Source: Temperatibacter sp965603205 (lineage in GTDB: Bacteria > Pseudomonadota > Alphaproteobacteria > Sphingomonadales > Kordiimonadaceae). Taken from it: a stretch of DNA of 64,000 nucleotides. Under the pieces are notes generated by a model. It was not told the DNA's origin. It ran no database searches and saw only the letters and a list, made by a program, of their open reading frames with translations. Below are positions 8,755 through 15,431 of the stretch, piece after piece. Both the position numbers and the translations under genes were made by a program. Location of the stretch: NCBI GenBank assembly GCA_965603205.1, contig CBFDCC010000013.1:1-64000 (forward strand), read 5' to 3'. How positions within the stretch are numbered: the first letter of the stretch is position 1; the number at the start of each line of letters is the position of its first letter.

Positions 8755-9626
8755 TATGCCTCTCCTGTCATTGTCGCCACGAATATATCAGCAAGACCAA
8801 GACGACGTGTTTCGCCTAAGGCTTCTAATGTTTCGCGGTCATTGTTTTTATAGATGAAGGTTGATTTACCAAAGCTAGCACCCTTTTTAATAGGGTGCAG
8901 TGCCTCGGCTTCTTCTATTTTGTCAGCCGTTACCATCACCTCAGTATATTGACCTGTTAGGCCGTCCATTTCCTCATTAAGAACAATTTCGCCGCCTTTA
9001 ACAAAGATTACATCGGTCAGGATATGCTCAACTTCTTCAACCTGATGGGTGGTGATAATAATCGTGCGGTCTTCGTCGAAATATTCTTCTAGTAAACTAG
9101 AATAGAATTCTTTGCGGAAGATAATATCTAGACCTAGCGTTGGCTCATCAAGCACAAGCAATTTCGCATCTATAGACATAACAACAGCAAGGTGAACCTG
9201 CACTGTCATACCCTTTGATAGATTACGAACCTTACGGTCGAGCGGCACTGTTGTGCGCGTTAGAAAATCTTCTGCCCTGTCACGATTAAAACGAGGGTGC
9301 ACGCTTTCAACATAATCGAAAACATCACTTACCTTCATCCATTTAGGCAGCGTTGCCACATCGGCGATGAAGCAAACATCTTCCATCAATTTCTCGCGCT
9401 GGGTATGAGGGTCAAAACCCATTACCGATAGCTCACCATCACATGATGTTAGACCTAATATTGCGTTAAGAAGCGTTGTTTTTCCTGCGCCGTTTGCGCC
9501 GATAACACCAACAATGCGCCCAATTGGCACATCAATGTTAACATCACGGAGCGCGTGGAATTTTCCAAAACTTTTACCGACGCCTCTTGCTTTTATTACT
9601 GTATCTGTTTGTATTGAATCTGGCAT
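8754..9626 (-). CDS. ABC transporter ATP-binding protein
   Basis: This 290-residue ATPase has Walker A GANGAGKTT (about residue 46), a signature-like LSKGMTVQVH, Walker B LLVLDEPTLGLD and the H-loop IITTHQVEEV. The C-terminal 70 residues form the regulatory tail usual for ABC-2 exporters. An AAGGAG ribosome site precedes the ATG, which lies 11 bases after the regulator stop. It energises the permease at 7792-8754. The gene order GntR/ATPase/permease matches YtrA-type export systems of Firmicutes and Proteobacteria. Confidence 0.9.
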   Translation of the reverse strand: MPDSIQTDTVIKARGVGKSFGKFHALRDVNIDVPIGRIVGVIGANGAGKTTLLNAILGLTSCDGELSVMGFDPHTQREKLMEDVCFIADVATLPKWMKVSDVFDYVESVHPRFNRDRAEDFLTRTTVPLDRKVRNLSKGMTVQVHLAVVMSIDAKLLVLDEPTLGLDIIFRKEFYSSLLEEYFDEDRTIIITTHQVEEVEHILTDVIFVKGGEIVLNEEMDGLTGQYTEVMVTADKIEEAEALHPIKKGASFGKSTFIYKNNDRETLEALGETRRLGLADIFVATMTGEA

Positions 9627-9637
9627 TTGCCTGCTCC

Positions 9638-9994
9638 TTAATGCGAAGTCTTTTTCAGCAAGTCAGAGACATCAAGTCCCAGACGGCGAATTGTTTCAAC
9701 TATGCGTGGCCAATCTTCACCTATGAAGCGGGCACGCTCGGCTTGAAGCACTTTATCTTGTGCTCCTTCGACCACGAACATTCCTAGTCCACGGCGTTTT
9801 TCTACTAGACCTTCCATAACCAGCTCCTGATATGCTTTTGATGCGGTAATCGGATTAATACGTAAATCCACTGCGACGGTGCGTACTGATGGCAGGGCGT
9901 TACCCTCTGCCATAGAACCATCCAATATTGCAGTCACAACTTTATCTCTGAGCTGCCGGTAGATCGGTTGATCATCTGTCCATTCCGGCGTCAT
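9638..9994 (-). CDS. GntR-family regulator, YtrA subfamily
   Basis: The protein has 118 residues. The winged helix lies at about 10-75 (QPIYRQLRDKVVTAILDG, then LPSVRTVAVDLRINPITASKAYQEL), followed by a short C-terminal helical tail in place of a large ligand domain. Length and tail fit the YtrA subfamily, whose members repress their own ABC-exporter operon. The start is preceded by AGGGGAATTAAT. It follows the 42-residue ORF by 12 bases. The palindrome at 10537-10560 is its likely operator. Confidence 0.88.
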   Translation of the reverse strand: MTPEWTDDQPIYRQLRDKVVTAILDGSMAEGNALPSVRTVAVDLRINPITASKAYQELVMEGLVEKRRGLGMFVVEGAQDKVLQAERARFIGEDWPRIVETIRRLGLDVSDLLKKTSH

Positions 9995-10006
9995 ATTAAT
10001 TCCCCT

Positions 10007-10135
10007 TTACGCTACTGCGTTAATCATTGACGCAGGTGATACTGCGGACGCTACAGCCTGCGCTGTATTACGAGCCAAACGGCGACTACGGTGAATTGCG
10101 CGTCTTACTGATCTGTAATTATTTGAATGTCTCAT
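10007..10135 (-). CDS. Small Arg-rich protein (42 residues) upstream of the GntR regulator
   Basis: The reading frame starts at ATG 10135, with AGGATAAG placed well as a ribosome site, and ends in TAA 12 bases before the GntR gene. The product begins MRHSNNYRSVRRAIHRSRR and has eight Arg and two His in the first 22 residues. An Ala/Val/Ser-rich tail without charge follows. It is the first ORF after a roughly 400-nt hairpin-rich leader. I recognise no family. It could be a leader peptide that sets regulator expression, a small nucleic-acid-binding protein, or a membrane-active peptide handled by the exporter. Confidence 0.6.
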   Translation of the reverse strand: MRHSNNYRSVRRAIHRSRRLARNTAQAVASAVSPASMINAVA

Positions 10136-10541
10136 TATCTTATCCTCGCTTTTTTGTCCATTTTGGACTTATTATTATTTTGGTTCGCTTTGTCGTCACT
10201 CGGGTTTTCTTGTCTCGGGCCTTTTGGCCTCTTTTTAAAAATGGAGAGACTTTCAAGTCTTATGGCTTTTTAGCTCTTATAAGCTTAGCGCCTCTCCGTT
10301 TTTATTGCTGTCGTCAATCACGGGCTTTTCGCCTCTTATTATTTGGTCTGTTGCGCTGTCGTCACTTGGACCTAGTATTTAGTTTCTTTTCGTTTCCTCG
10401 CCAGTTCCTCTGTCCTGAGCCTTTTGGCTTCTTTACGGACGTCCGTTCCTCGCTGCACCTGATATCTTTTAGCCGATCACTGTTTCGTCAATTTGCAGAG
10501 TGACTGTTATTAAGTGGTTAGGCTCCGTATCGTTTCGGTGT
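10136..10541 (-). ncRNA. Repetitive, hairpin-rich 5' leader of the GntR-ABC operon
   Basis: About 400 bases hold no credible gene. On the minus strand, three copies of a unit with A/GGCC-AAAA-GGCC/T hairpins lie at 10218-10229, 10323-10333 and 10418-10429, about 100 bases apart. The motif AGTGACGACA or ATTGACGACA recurs at 10191-10200, 10309-10318 and 10357-10366, with a weaker copy near 10484. Further stems are GTCCA/TGGAC at 10156-10168, GGAGAG/CTCTCC joining 10243-10248 to 10292-10297, and the palindrome ACGGACGTCCGT at 10435-10446. Purine-rich linkers separate the stems. This looks like a structured leader or ncRNA with a repeated module. It matches no riboswitch class I know. Confidence 0.5.
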
Positions 10542-10576
10542 AGTAGTTATGTAGTACACCGTATCGGAAACGTCAA
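10537..10576 (-). promoter_or_regulatory. Promoter and GntR/YtrA-type operator of the ABC operon
   Basis: A 24-bp dyad at 10537-10560 has half-sites GGTGTAGTAG and GTAGTACACC around TTAT. It is flanked symmetrically by CGTTTC (10531-10536) and GAAACG (10567-10572). On the minus strand, TTGACG (10576-10571) is a -35 with a 17-base spacer to a weak -10 TACATA (10553-10548), so the dyad covers the spacer, the -10 and the start. YtrA-type regulators bind GTGTA/TACAC dyads at their own promoters, so autoregulation is the natural reading. Confidence 0.6.
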
Positions 10577-10690
10577 TAGAAAAGAAAAAGAAAAAGGGGG
10601 CATTTCATGCTAAATTTAGTTAACACACTGAATTATATGCATTTTTTATTTAAATAGTTTTCACTACTTTTGGCAAGCAGGTGTTCTGTG

Positions 10691-10775
10691 GGTGTGTTAC
10701 TAGTGTGCTAGTTATAGTGTTTTCGCTCATTTTAAGGGTGATTCTCTATCGGTGTACTACAACTAGCAACACACC
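10691..10775. repeat. Inverted repeat with operator-like half-sites
   Basis: GGTGTGTTACTAGT at 10691-10704 and its complement with one mismatch at 10762-10775 form a 14-bp stem across 57 bases. Inside it, CGGTGTACTACA at 10750-10761 is identical over 12 bases to one half of the operator at 10537-10560. It begins right at the stop codon of the small secreted protein. It could be a second binding site for the GntR regulator, or a hairpin ending that transcript. The bases between 10577 and 10690 hold a pyrimidine tract on the minus strand and no gene I can support. Confidence 0.4.
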
Positions 10776-11122
10776 TACTGACGTTTTGCGGTGGTCGCCA
10801 GATACTTATATTGCACACCAAGGCGTGTCTCCTGAGGGCCAAGCCATATCTTACTGCCTATAACGATCATGCAATTACCTTTTTGGATATCACTTGTCCC
10901 TTGGCTAGTAGCATCTTGTATCAAATCATAGGATGAGTAATGCACTGTTATTGCACTTTTAAGCGGGCTACAGATTTCCATGGTGACAACAACACTGGGG
11001 TCCACACTAGAGACAAGATACTCATCTACATCACTGGTGGTGAACATTTTATAATCTTGCGCGGATGCAGTGAAGCTTACAGTCTGTATAAGCAAAACTG
11101 TGTAACCAAAGAGCTTAAGCAT
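10775..11122 (-). CDS. Small exported protein of unknown function
   Basis: From the ATG at 11122, preceded by AGGAGG, the product has 115 residues. It opens with a signal peptide (MLKLFGYTVLLIQTVSF, cleavage near ASAQD). The mature part, about 92 residues, has one Cys pair candidate (EICSP and GNCMIVIG) and no motif I recognise. Its ribosome site overlaps the 3' end of rmuC, so the two are probably co-transcribed. A periplasmic role is inferred from the signal only. Confidence 0.6.
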   Translation of the reverse strand: MLKLFGYTVLLIQTVSFTASAQDYKMFTTSDVDEYLVSSVDPSVVVTMEICSPLKSAITVHYSSYDLIQDATSQGTSDIQKGNCMIVIGSKIWLGPQETRLGVQYKYLATTAKRQ

Positions 11123-11132
11123 AAGTATCCTC

Positions 11133-12428
11133 CTATTCTGGATCGCCAATCAATGGACGCTCAACATTGTTGTCATCACTATTGTCGGGTAATTCTTCTA
11201 CTGTTTTTAAGGCACTCAGCATTTTATTTTTGCGTGTTTCTAATTTTTCCACATGGCCTACAGCTGCAGCAAAATTCTTTTTCATTTTGTCGATCTGTTC
11301 GCCGTAACTGTTAAATTCTTTCTTAACAGCGCCTAACACACCCCAAACTTCATTAGCGCGTTCTTGCAACGCCATTTGACGATACCCCATACGGAATGTA
11401 GATAAATGGACTTGCAAACCAGACGGGCCTACCACTGTCACATTTTGCTCACGCTGTATTTTCTCAAACAAACCCGGACGGCGCAGTATCTCGGCGTAAA
11501 GTCCCTCTGTCGGCAAAAATAGGAATGCCACATCTGTAGTGAATGGAGGATTGATATATTTGCTCGATACATCTTTTGCGGCTTTGATCACTGCGCGCTC
11601 TAGTGCAGCCGTTGAGCTTTTAATACCCTCTGCGTCTCCAACTTCAGCAGCCTCTAACAAGCGCTCGTAATCTTCTCTTGGGAACTTGGCATCAATGGGT
11701 AGATAAACCGTATCCCCCTTGCCCGGCATTTTAATACCAAATTCAACGCGCTCACCACCTGATGTTTTACCGCAATCATAATTCACTACAAATTGCTCTG
11801 GCGTCAAGAAATCCTCAATCAACATATGAAGCTGTGTCTCACCAAAACCACCGCGTGATTTTACATTGGTCAATACGCGTTTCAGATCACCAACACCTGT
11901 TGCAAGTTTTTGCATCTCGCCTAAACCTTGATGCACAGCCTCTAATCGCTCTGATACCGTTTTAAAGCTTTCTGTTAAGCGTTTTTCAAGTGTAGTTTGC
12001 AGTTGCTCGTCAACTGTCTTACGCATTTCATCAAGCTTCTTACTATTTTCTTCACGCAACTCTTTCATCTTAGCGTCTAGCTTATCGCGGAACTGTTGCT
12101 GCTGCTCGCCCTGCTCTGCGCCTAATTTACGCATTGTCTCCATCAGGCTGGCGATACGCTCCTCTTGGCTTTTACCCAGTGCGTCTAGACGATCATTAAA
12201 TTCTTTACGGCTTCGAGAAAATTCGTCCCCCACAGCGCGACCAGATCGCTCGCCATGTTCCTTTAGTGATGTGAAATGTGTATCCATCCTACTAAAGTGT
12301 TCGCCGTGGCTCTCATCCTCGCCTGATTGCAATGCAGTAAACAGCCCACCTAGGCGCATAAACATCAAACCAACAAGCACAAGCAACAAAGCCACAAGGC
12401 CCGATAAAATCATTTCAAATATAGTCAC
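11133..12428 (-). CDS. rmuC: RmuC-type DNA recombination limiting protein
   Basis: From GTG 12428, preceded by AGAGGG, it has 431 residues. An N-terminal membrane anchor (LSGLVALLLVLVGLMFMRL) comes first. A long coiled coil (about 30-170, with LREENSKKLDEMRKTVDEQ) follows. The RmuC nuclease-like core begins near LKRVLTNVKSRGGFGETQL and includes LPIDAKFPREDYERL, VAFLFLPTEGLYAEI and VVGPSGLQVHLSTF. The family limits inversions at short inverted repeats. An upstream ATG at 12458 is possible but has no ribosome site. The length is normal. Confidence 0.93.
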   Translation of the reverse strand: MTIFEMILSGLVALLLVLVGLMFMRLGGLFTALQSGEDESHGEHFSRMDTHFTSLKEHGERSGRAVGDEFSRSRKEFNDRLDALGKSQEERIASLMETMRKLGAEQGEQQQQFRDKLDAKMKELREENSKKLDEMRKTVDEQLQTTLEKRLTESFKTVSERLEAVHQGLGEMQKLATGVGDLKRVLTNVKSRGGFGETQLHMLIEDFLTPEQFVVNYDCGKTSGGERVEFGIKMPGKGDTVYLPIDAKFPREDYERLLEAAEVGDAEGIKSSTAALERAVIKAAKDVSSKYINPPFTTDVAFLFLPTEGLYAEILRRPGLFEKIQREQNVTVVGPSGLQVHLSTFRMGYRQMALQERANEVWGVLGAVKKEFNSYGEQIDKMKKNFAAAVGHVEKLETRKNKMLSALKTVEELPDNSDDNNVERPLIGDPE

Positions 12429-12583
12429 AGCATTCCCTCTAATAATAAAGTACGGCACAGATTAACCACAAAAGAACAAAATAGAAACATTTATTTTAAA
12501 CTGGATATGAAATATATATTCTAATATGACATGTCTAAACCCTGTCTTTGTAGATGAGACGGCTTGTGTTAAGGACCTTGTAT

Positions 12584-13792
12584 ATGAAACTCGTAATTAT
12601 TGGTGGTGGCCACGCCGCTGCGCAGCTTATCATGAGCGCAAATGTGAAAAAACTAGAGGCTGATATAACGCTTATCAGTGATGAGCCAATACTTCCTTAT
12701 CAACGCCCACCCCTATCCAAAGCCTATCTTATGGGTGATATGACCATAGAGCGCCTACCCATCACACCAGCGCGCACCTATGAAAAGGCTGGATGCAATA
12801 CCATTCTCAATACCCGCGCCAGCTCTATTGACCGCGACGCTAAGACGGTTAAATTATCAAATGGTGACACTATAGAATTTGACAAATTAATTCTCGCCAC
12901 TGGTGGCCGTGTACGCCCCATCCCTGTTCCTGGCGCTGATTTAGACGGCGTTCATTATGTGCGCACTCTTAACGATATTGAAAAGATTAAAAAGCGTATA
13001 GGCGCAGGTAAAAACATGGTCGTTATCGGTGGTGGATATATTGGCCTAGAAGCCGCAGCCGTTGCCCGCAAACTGGGCATGAATGTCACACTATTAGAAG
13101 CCGCCGACCGTATCTTGCAGCGTGTAGTATCACCAGAGGTGTCAGAATTTTATACCCGTATCCACACCGAAGAAGGCGTCAAGGTCATCACCGAAGCATC
13201 AGTGACTGAGATTAAAGGCACGGACGGGGAAGTATCAGCTGTCGCCTGCGCTGATGGCACATCGCACCCCGCAGACCTGATTATCGTTGGCATTGGTATT
13301 CTGCCTAATCAAGAATTAGCAACTGAGGCTGGCATCACAACCAGCAACGGCATTGAGGTGAATGAATTTTGCCAAGCCAGTGATGGGGATATTTATGCCG
13401 CTGGCGATGTTGCACTGCATCACAACAAGTTATTTGATAAGATATTACGCGTTGAATCGGTACAAAATGCCGCGGATCAAGCCAAGGTCATTATCGATCA
13501 TCTGGGTGGGACAGAGACCCCCTATGACGCATTGCCTTGGTTCTGGTCTGATCAATATGACTTAAAGCTACAGATCGCGGGCCTTAGCATGGATTATGAC
13601 CGGGTGATCGTGCGGCAGAGCGAGCCGCGTAAGGTTGCTTTCTTTTACATGCAGGGAGATCGGGTTATGGCCTGCGACGCGGTTAACGATATAAAGTCCT
13701 TTATGGCGTCAAAAAAACTAGTCGCAAACAAGACGCCCGTCAGTGACAAGGATCTTGCTAATCTTGATGTGAACTTAAAAGACCTCACCTAA
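12584..13792 (+). CDS. FAD-dependent pyridine nucleotide-disulphide oxidoreductase, ferredoxin-reductase type
   Basis: From the ATG at 12584 (AAGGA 9 bases before) it has 402 residues. Two Rossmann folds are visible: an FAD site IIGGGHAAAQ at the N-terminus and an NAD(P)H site VVIGGGYIGLEAAAVA near 150. The second FAD motif IYAAGDVA is near 275, and a reductase C-terminal domain follows. Together with the QRPPLSKAYLMG segment, this is the pattern of putidaredoxin- and rubredoxin-reductase-like enzymes that pass electrons to ferredoxins for P450s or dioxygenases. No ferredoxin gene is adjacent. It might serve the P450 at 701-2101; nothing in the sequence proves this. Confidence 0.85.
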   Translation: MKLVIIGGGHAAAQLIMSANVKKLEADITLISDEPILPYQRPPLSKAYLMGDMTIERLPITPARTYEKAGCNTILNTRASSIDRDAKTVKLSNGDTIEFDKLILATGGRVRPIPVPGADLDGVHYVRTLNDIEKIKKRIGAGKNMVVIGGGYIGLEAAAVARKLGMNVTLLEAADRILQRVVSPEVSEFYTRIHTEEGVKVITEASVTEIKGTDGEVSAVACADGTSHPADLIIVGIGILPNQELATEAGITTSNGIEVNEFCQASDGDIYAAGDVALHHNKLFDKILRVESVQNAADQAKVIIDHLGGTETPYDALPWFWSDQYDLKLQIAGLSMDYDRVIVRQSEPRKVAFFYMQGDRVMACDAVNDIKSFMASKKLVANKTPVSDKDLANLDVNLKDLT

Positions 13793-13793
13793 G

Positions 13794-13821
13794 AAAAAAG
13801 GGAGCAATGCTCCCTTTTAAT
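13794..13821. terminator. Bidirectional terminator
   Basis: AAAAAGGGAGC and GCTCCCTTTT pair around a short AAT loop, with A-runs and T-runs on both sides. It lies between the convergent flavoprotein and TPR genes and can serve both. Confidence 0.8.
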
Positions 13822-13829
13822 TTAGGTAC

Positions 13830-14309
13830 TTATTGAATTGAGGCCACTTGCAGTGATCTCTCAATTTTTAATCTTGCAAGGCTTTTTTGAGCAAGAATAG
13901 CTTTACTGTTTAATTTCAGCGCACGGTTATAATGGCTCTCAGCAGCTTCTAGTTCACCTAATCCCCGTAGGGCGTGGCCCATATTTACATGCCTGCGCCA
14001 ATCGTGCCGCTTAATATTAACCGCACCAATGCATGAGCTTTTAGCCGCTGCATAATTACCTAATGTTAGCTCAATAGAACATAGGTTACTCAATACATCG
14101 CCCTTTACTTGTTTAGCGAGATTATGCGTAACTGCCTTGGCTAAATGATCACGCGCTAATTCCAGTTGACCTTCACTCAGGGCCTTGACCCCACTTACAA
14201 TTGACTGGTCTATATTATAATAAATGACCTTATGTTGTGCTGAAGCAGCAACTGATACGCCCATCGCAGTTACAATTATAATAGATATCGCTGTCAAAAT
14301 ATTTCTCAT
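13830..14309 (-). CDS. Exported TPR-repeat protein
   Basis: The 159-residue protein has a signal peptide (ILTAISIIIVTAMGVSVAASAQ). Two or three tetratricopeptide-like repeats follow: KALSEGQLELARDHLAKAV, LTLGNYAAAKSSCIGAV and LRGLGELEAAESHYNRALKL. TPRs act as protein-binding scaffolds, here presumably in the periplasm. It is divergent from the LysR gene and shares its 137-base upstream region, so the regulator may control it. Confidence 0.75.
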   Translation of the reverse strand: MRNILTAISIIIVTAMGVSVAASAQHKVIYYNIDQSIVSGVKALSEGQLELARDHLAKAVTHNLAKQVKGDVLSNLCSIELTLGNYAAAKSSCIGAVNIKRHDWRRHVNMGHALRGLGELEAAESHYNRALKLNSKAILAQKSLARLKIERSLQVASIQ

Positions 14310-14371
14310 TGTCTTTTCCTTTATGTATTTCCGCCCGATTGAGCGAATTTCAAATCCTGAAAAGAATATAC

Positions 14372-14429
14372 CTATTCAATTTTAGTATATGAATAGAAAA
14401 TATAGTATGGTATCCATTCATATATGAAT
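14372..14429. promoter_or_regulatory. Two dyads in the TPR/LysR intergenic region
   Basis: CTATTCA (14372-14378) and TGAATAG (14390-14396) form a dyad with 11 bases between. A 14-bp perfect palindrome ATTCATATATGAAT lies at 14416-14429. Both carry the TTCA/TGAA core and lie just before the LysR start, whose ribosome site AAGGAGG is at 14434-14440. LysR regulators commonly bind T-N11-A dyads near their own promoter, so these are likely autoregulatory sites. Confidence 0.45.
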
Positions 14430-14446
14430 AGAGAAGGAGGCGATCA

Positions 14447-15376
14447 ATGGAATGGAGCGATATCAAATATTTTTTAGCTATGGTCGAAGCTGGATCACTT
14501 TCCAGTGCGGCCAAATCTATGCGAGTCAGCCAGCCCACACTTAGCAGACGCTTAACTGCATTAGAGGAATCTCTTGGTGCGTCGGTATTTTCTCGAAAGT
14601 CTAGTGGGCTGGAATTAACGGCTGAGGGTGAAAGCTTGTTATCCCATGCACAACTAATGTCCGATCAAGCGGTTGCCATTGAGCGCATCGCCTCTGGCCA
14701 AGATCAGAGGCTGTCAGGTTCTGTTTGTATTACCGTGGTTGAATCCATCGGCGCAGAATGGCTAACGTGCGAGCTATTTAAATGTAGGGAGTTATATCCT
14801 AATATTGACATTGAAATGCGTATTGAAGACACATCAGCTGATCTCATGCGTCATGAGGCAGATATCGCTATCCGCATGTATAGGCCTACACAGCCCGATC
14901 TAATTGCCAAAAAAGTGGCGCATATGCATTACGGTACTTACACCTCACAAAGCTATATTGATCGCAAGGGGACTCTGACTAAGATTCAAGACATTCGTGA
15001 ACATGATATGGTATTACCAACTGAGGCCACGCTCCAGTTTTTGAGACCTGTCTTAAAAAAATCAAATGTGGAACTGGGCAAACCTGCCTTTTCATCAAAC
15101 AGCTCCACTGCGATCATCGCGGCGCTGAGACAAGGGTATGGCATTGGATTTAGCTCTAGCTTAACAGCTATGCGCTATCCTGACTTGATACCAATATTCC
15201 CTGAGCATAGATTACATAATGATATATGGCTGGTAACGCACGCTGATTTACGACGAAGTGCACGTATTCGTGCAGTATATGACTTCATTAGCGATTTATT
15301 TAAAGGTCATAAACACGCCCTAGCAAAAGATGAAAATGGTGACATATGTGATGAGCCAGACTCATTAAACCCTTAA
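14447..15376 (+). CDS. LysR-family transcriptional regulator
   Basis: The 309-residue protein has an N-terminal winged helix (residues 1-60; AGSLSSAAKSMRVSQPTLSRRLTALE trimmed here to its core SQPTLSRRLTALE). It continues with the linker helix and a periplasmic-binding-like effector domain (about 90-295, starting SGSVCITVVESIG). The strong AAGGAGG site fixes the start. The effector is not predictable. It is divergent from the TPR gene and ends at a strong terminator. Confidence 0.9.
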   Translation: MEWSDIKYFLAMVEAGSLSSAAKSMRVSQPTLSRRLTALEESLGASVFSRKSSGLELTAEGESLLSHAQLMSDQAVAIERIASGQDQRLSGSVCITVVESIGAEWLTCELFKCRELYPNIDIEMRIEDTSADLMRHEADIAIRMYRPTQPDLIAKKVAHMHYGTYTSQSYIDRKGTLTKIQDIREHDMVLPTEATLQFLRPVLKKSNVELGKPAFSSNSSTAIIAALRQGYGIGFSSSLTAMRYPDLIPIFPEHRLHNDIWLVTHADLRRSARIRAVYDFISDLFKGHKHALAKDENGDICDEPDSLNP

Positions 15377-15413
15377 CAAAAAAAAGCCCCCGACCTAAGT
15401 CAGGGGCTTTTAA
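15377..15413. terminator. Bidirectional terminator after the LysR gene and the MCP gene
   Basis: AAAAGCCCC and GGGGCTTTT pair, with an inner GAC/GTC step around CTAA, and A- and T-runs lie on both flanks. It is placed between the convergent LysR and chemoreceptor genes. Confidence 0.85.
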
Positions 15414-15431
15414 TATTCTATTGGACTTAAC

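Noticed and set aside
10027..10503. A 158-codon plus-strand frame
   Set aside because: It runs antisense through the hairpin-rich leader, is extremely Phe/Leu/Arg-rich because of the T-rich strand, and has no ribosome site or domain pattern.
10681..10863. A 60-codon plus-strand frame
   Set aside because: It spans the inverted repeat and overlaps the exported-protein gene in antisense; no ribosome site or similarity.
14350..14538. A 62-codon minus-strand frame
   Set aside because: It lies across the operator dyads and the LysR start, antisense, with no ribosome site.
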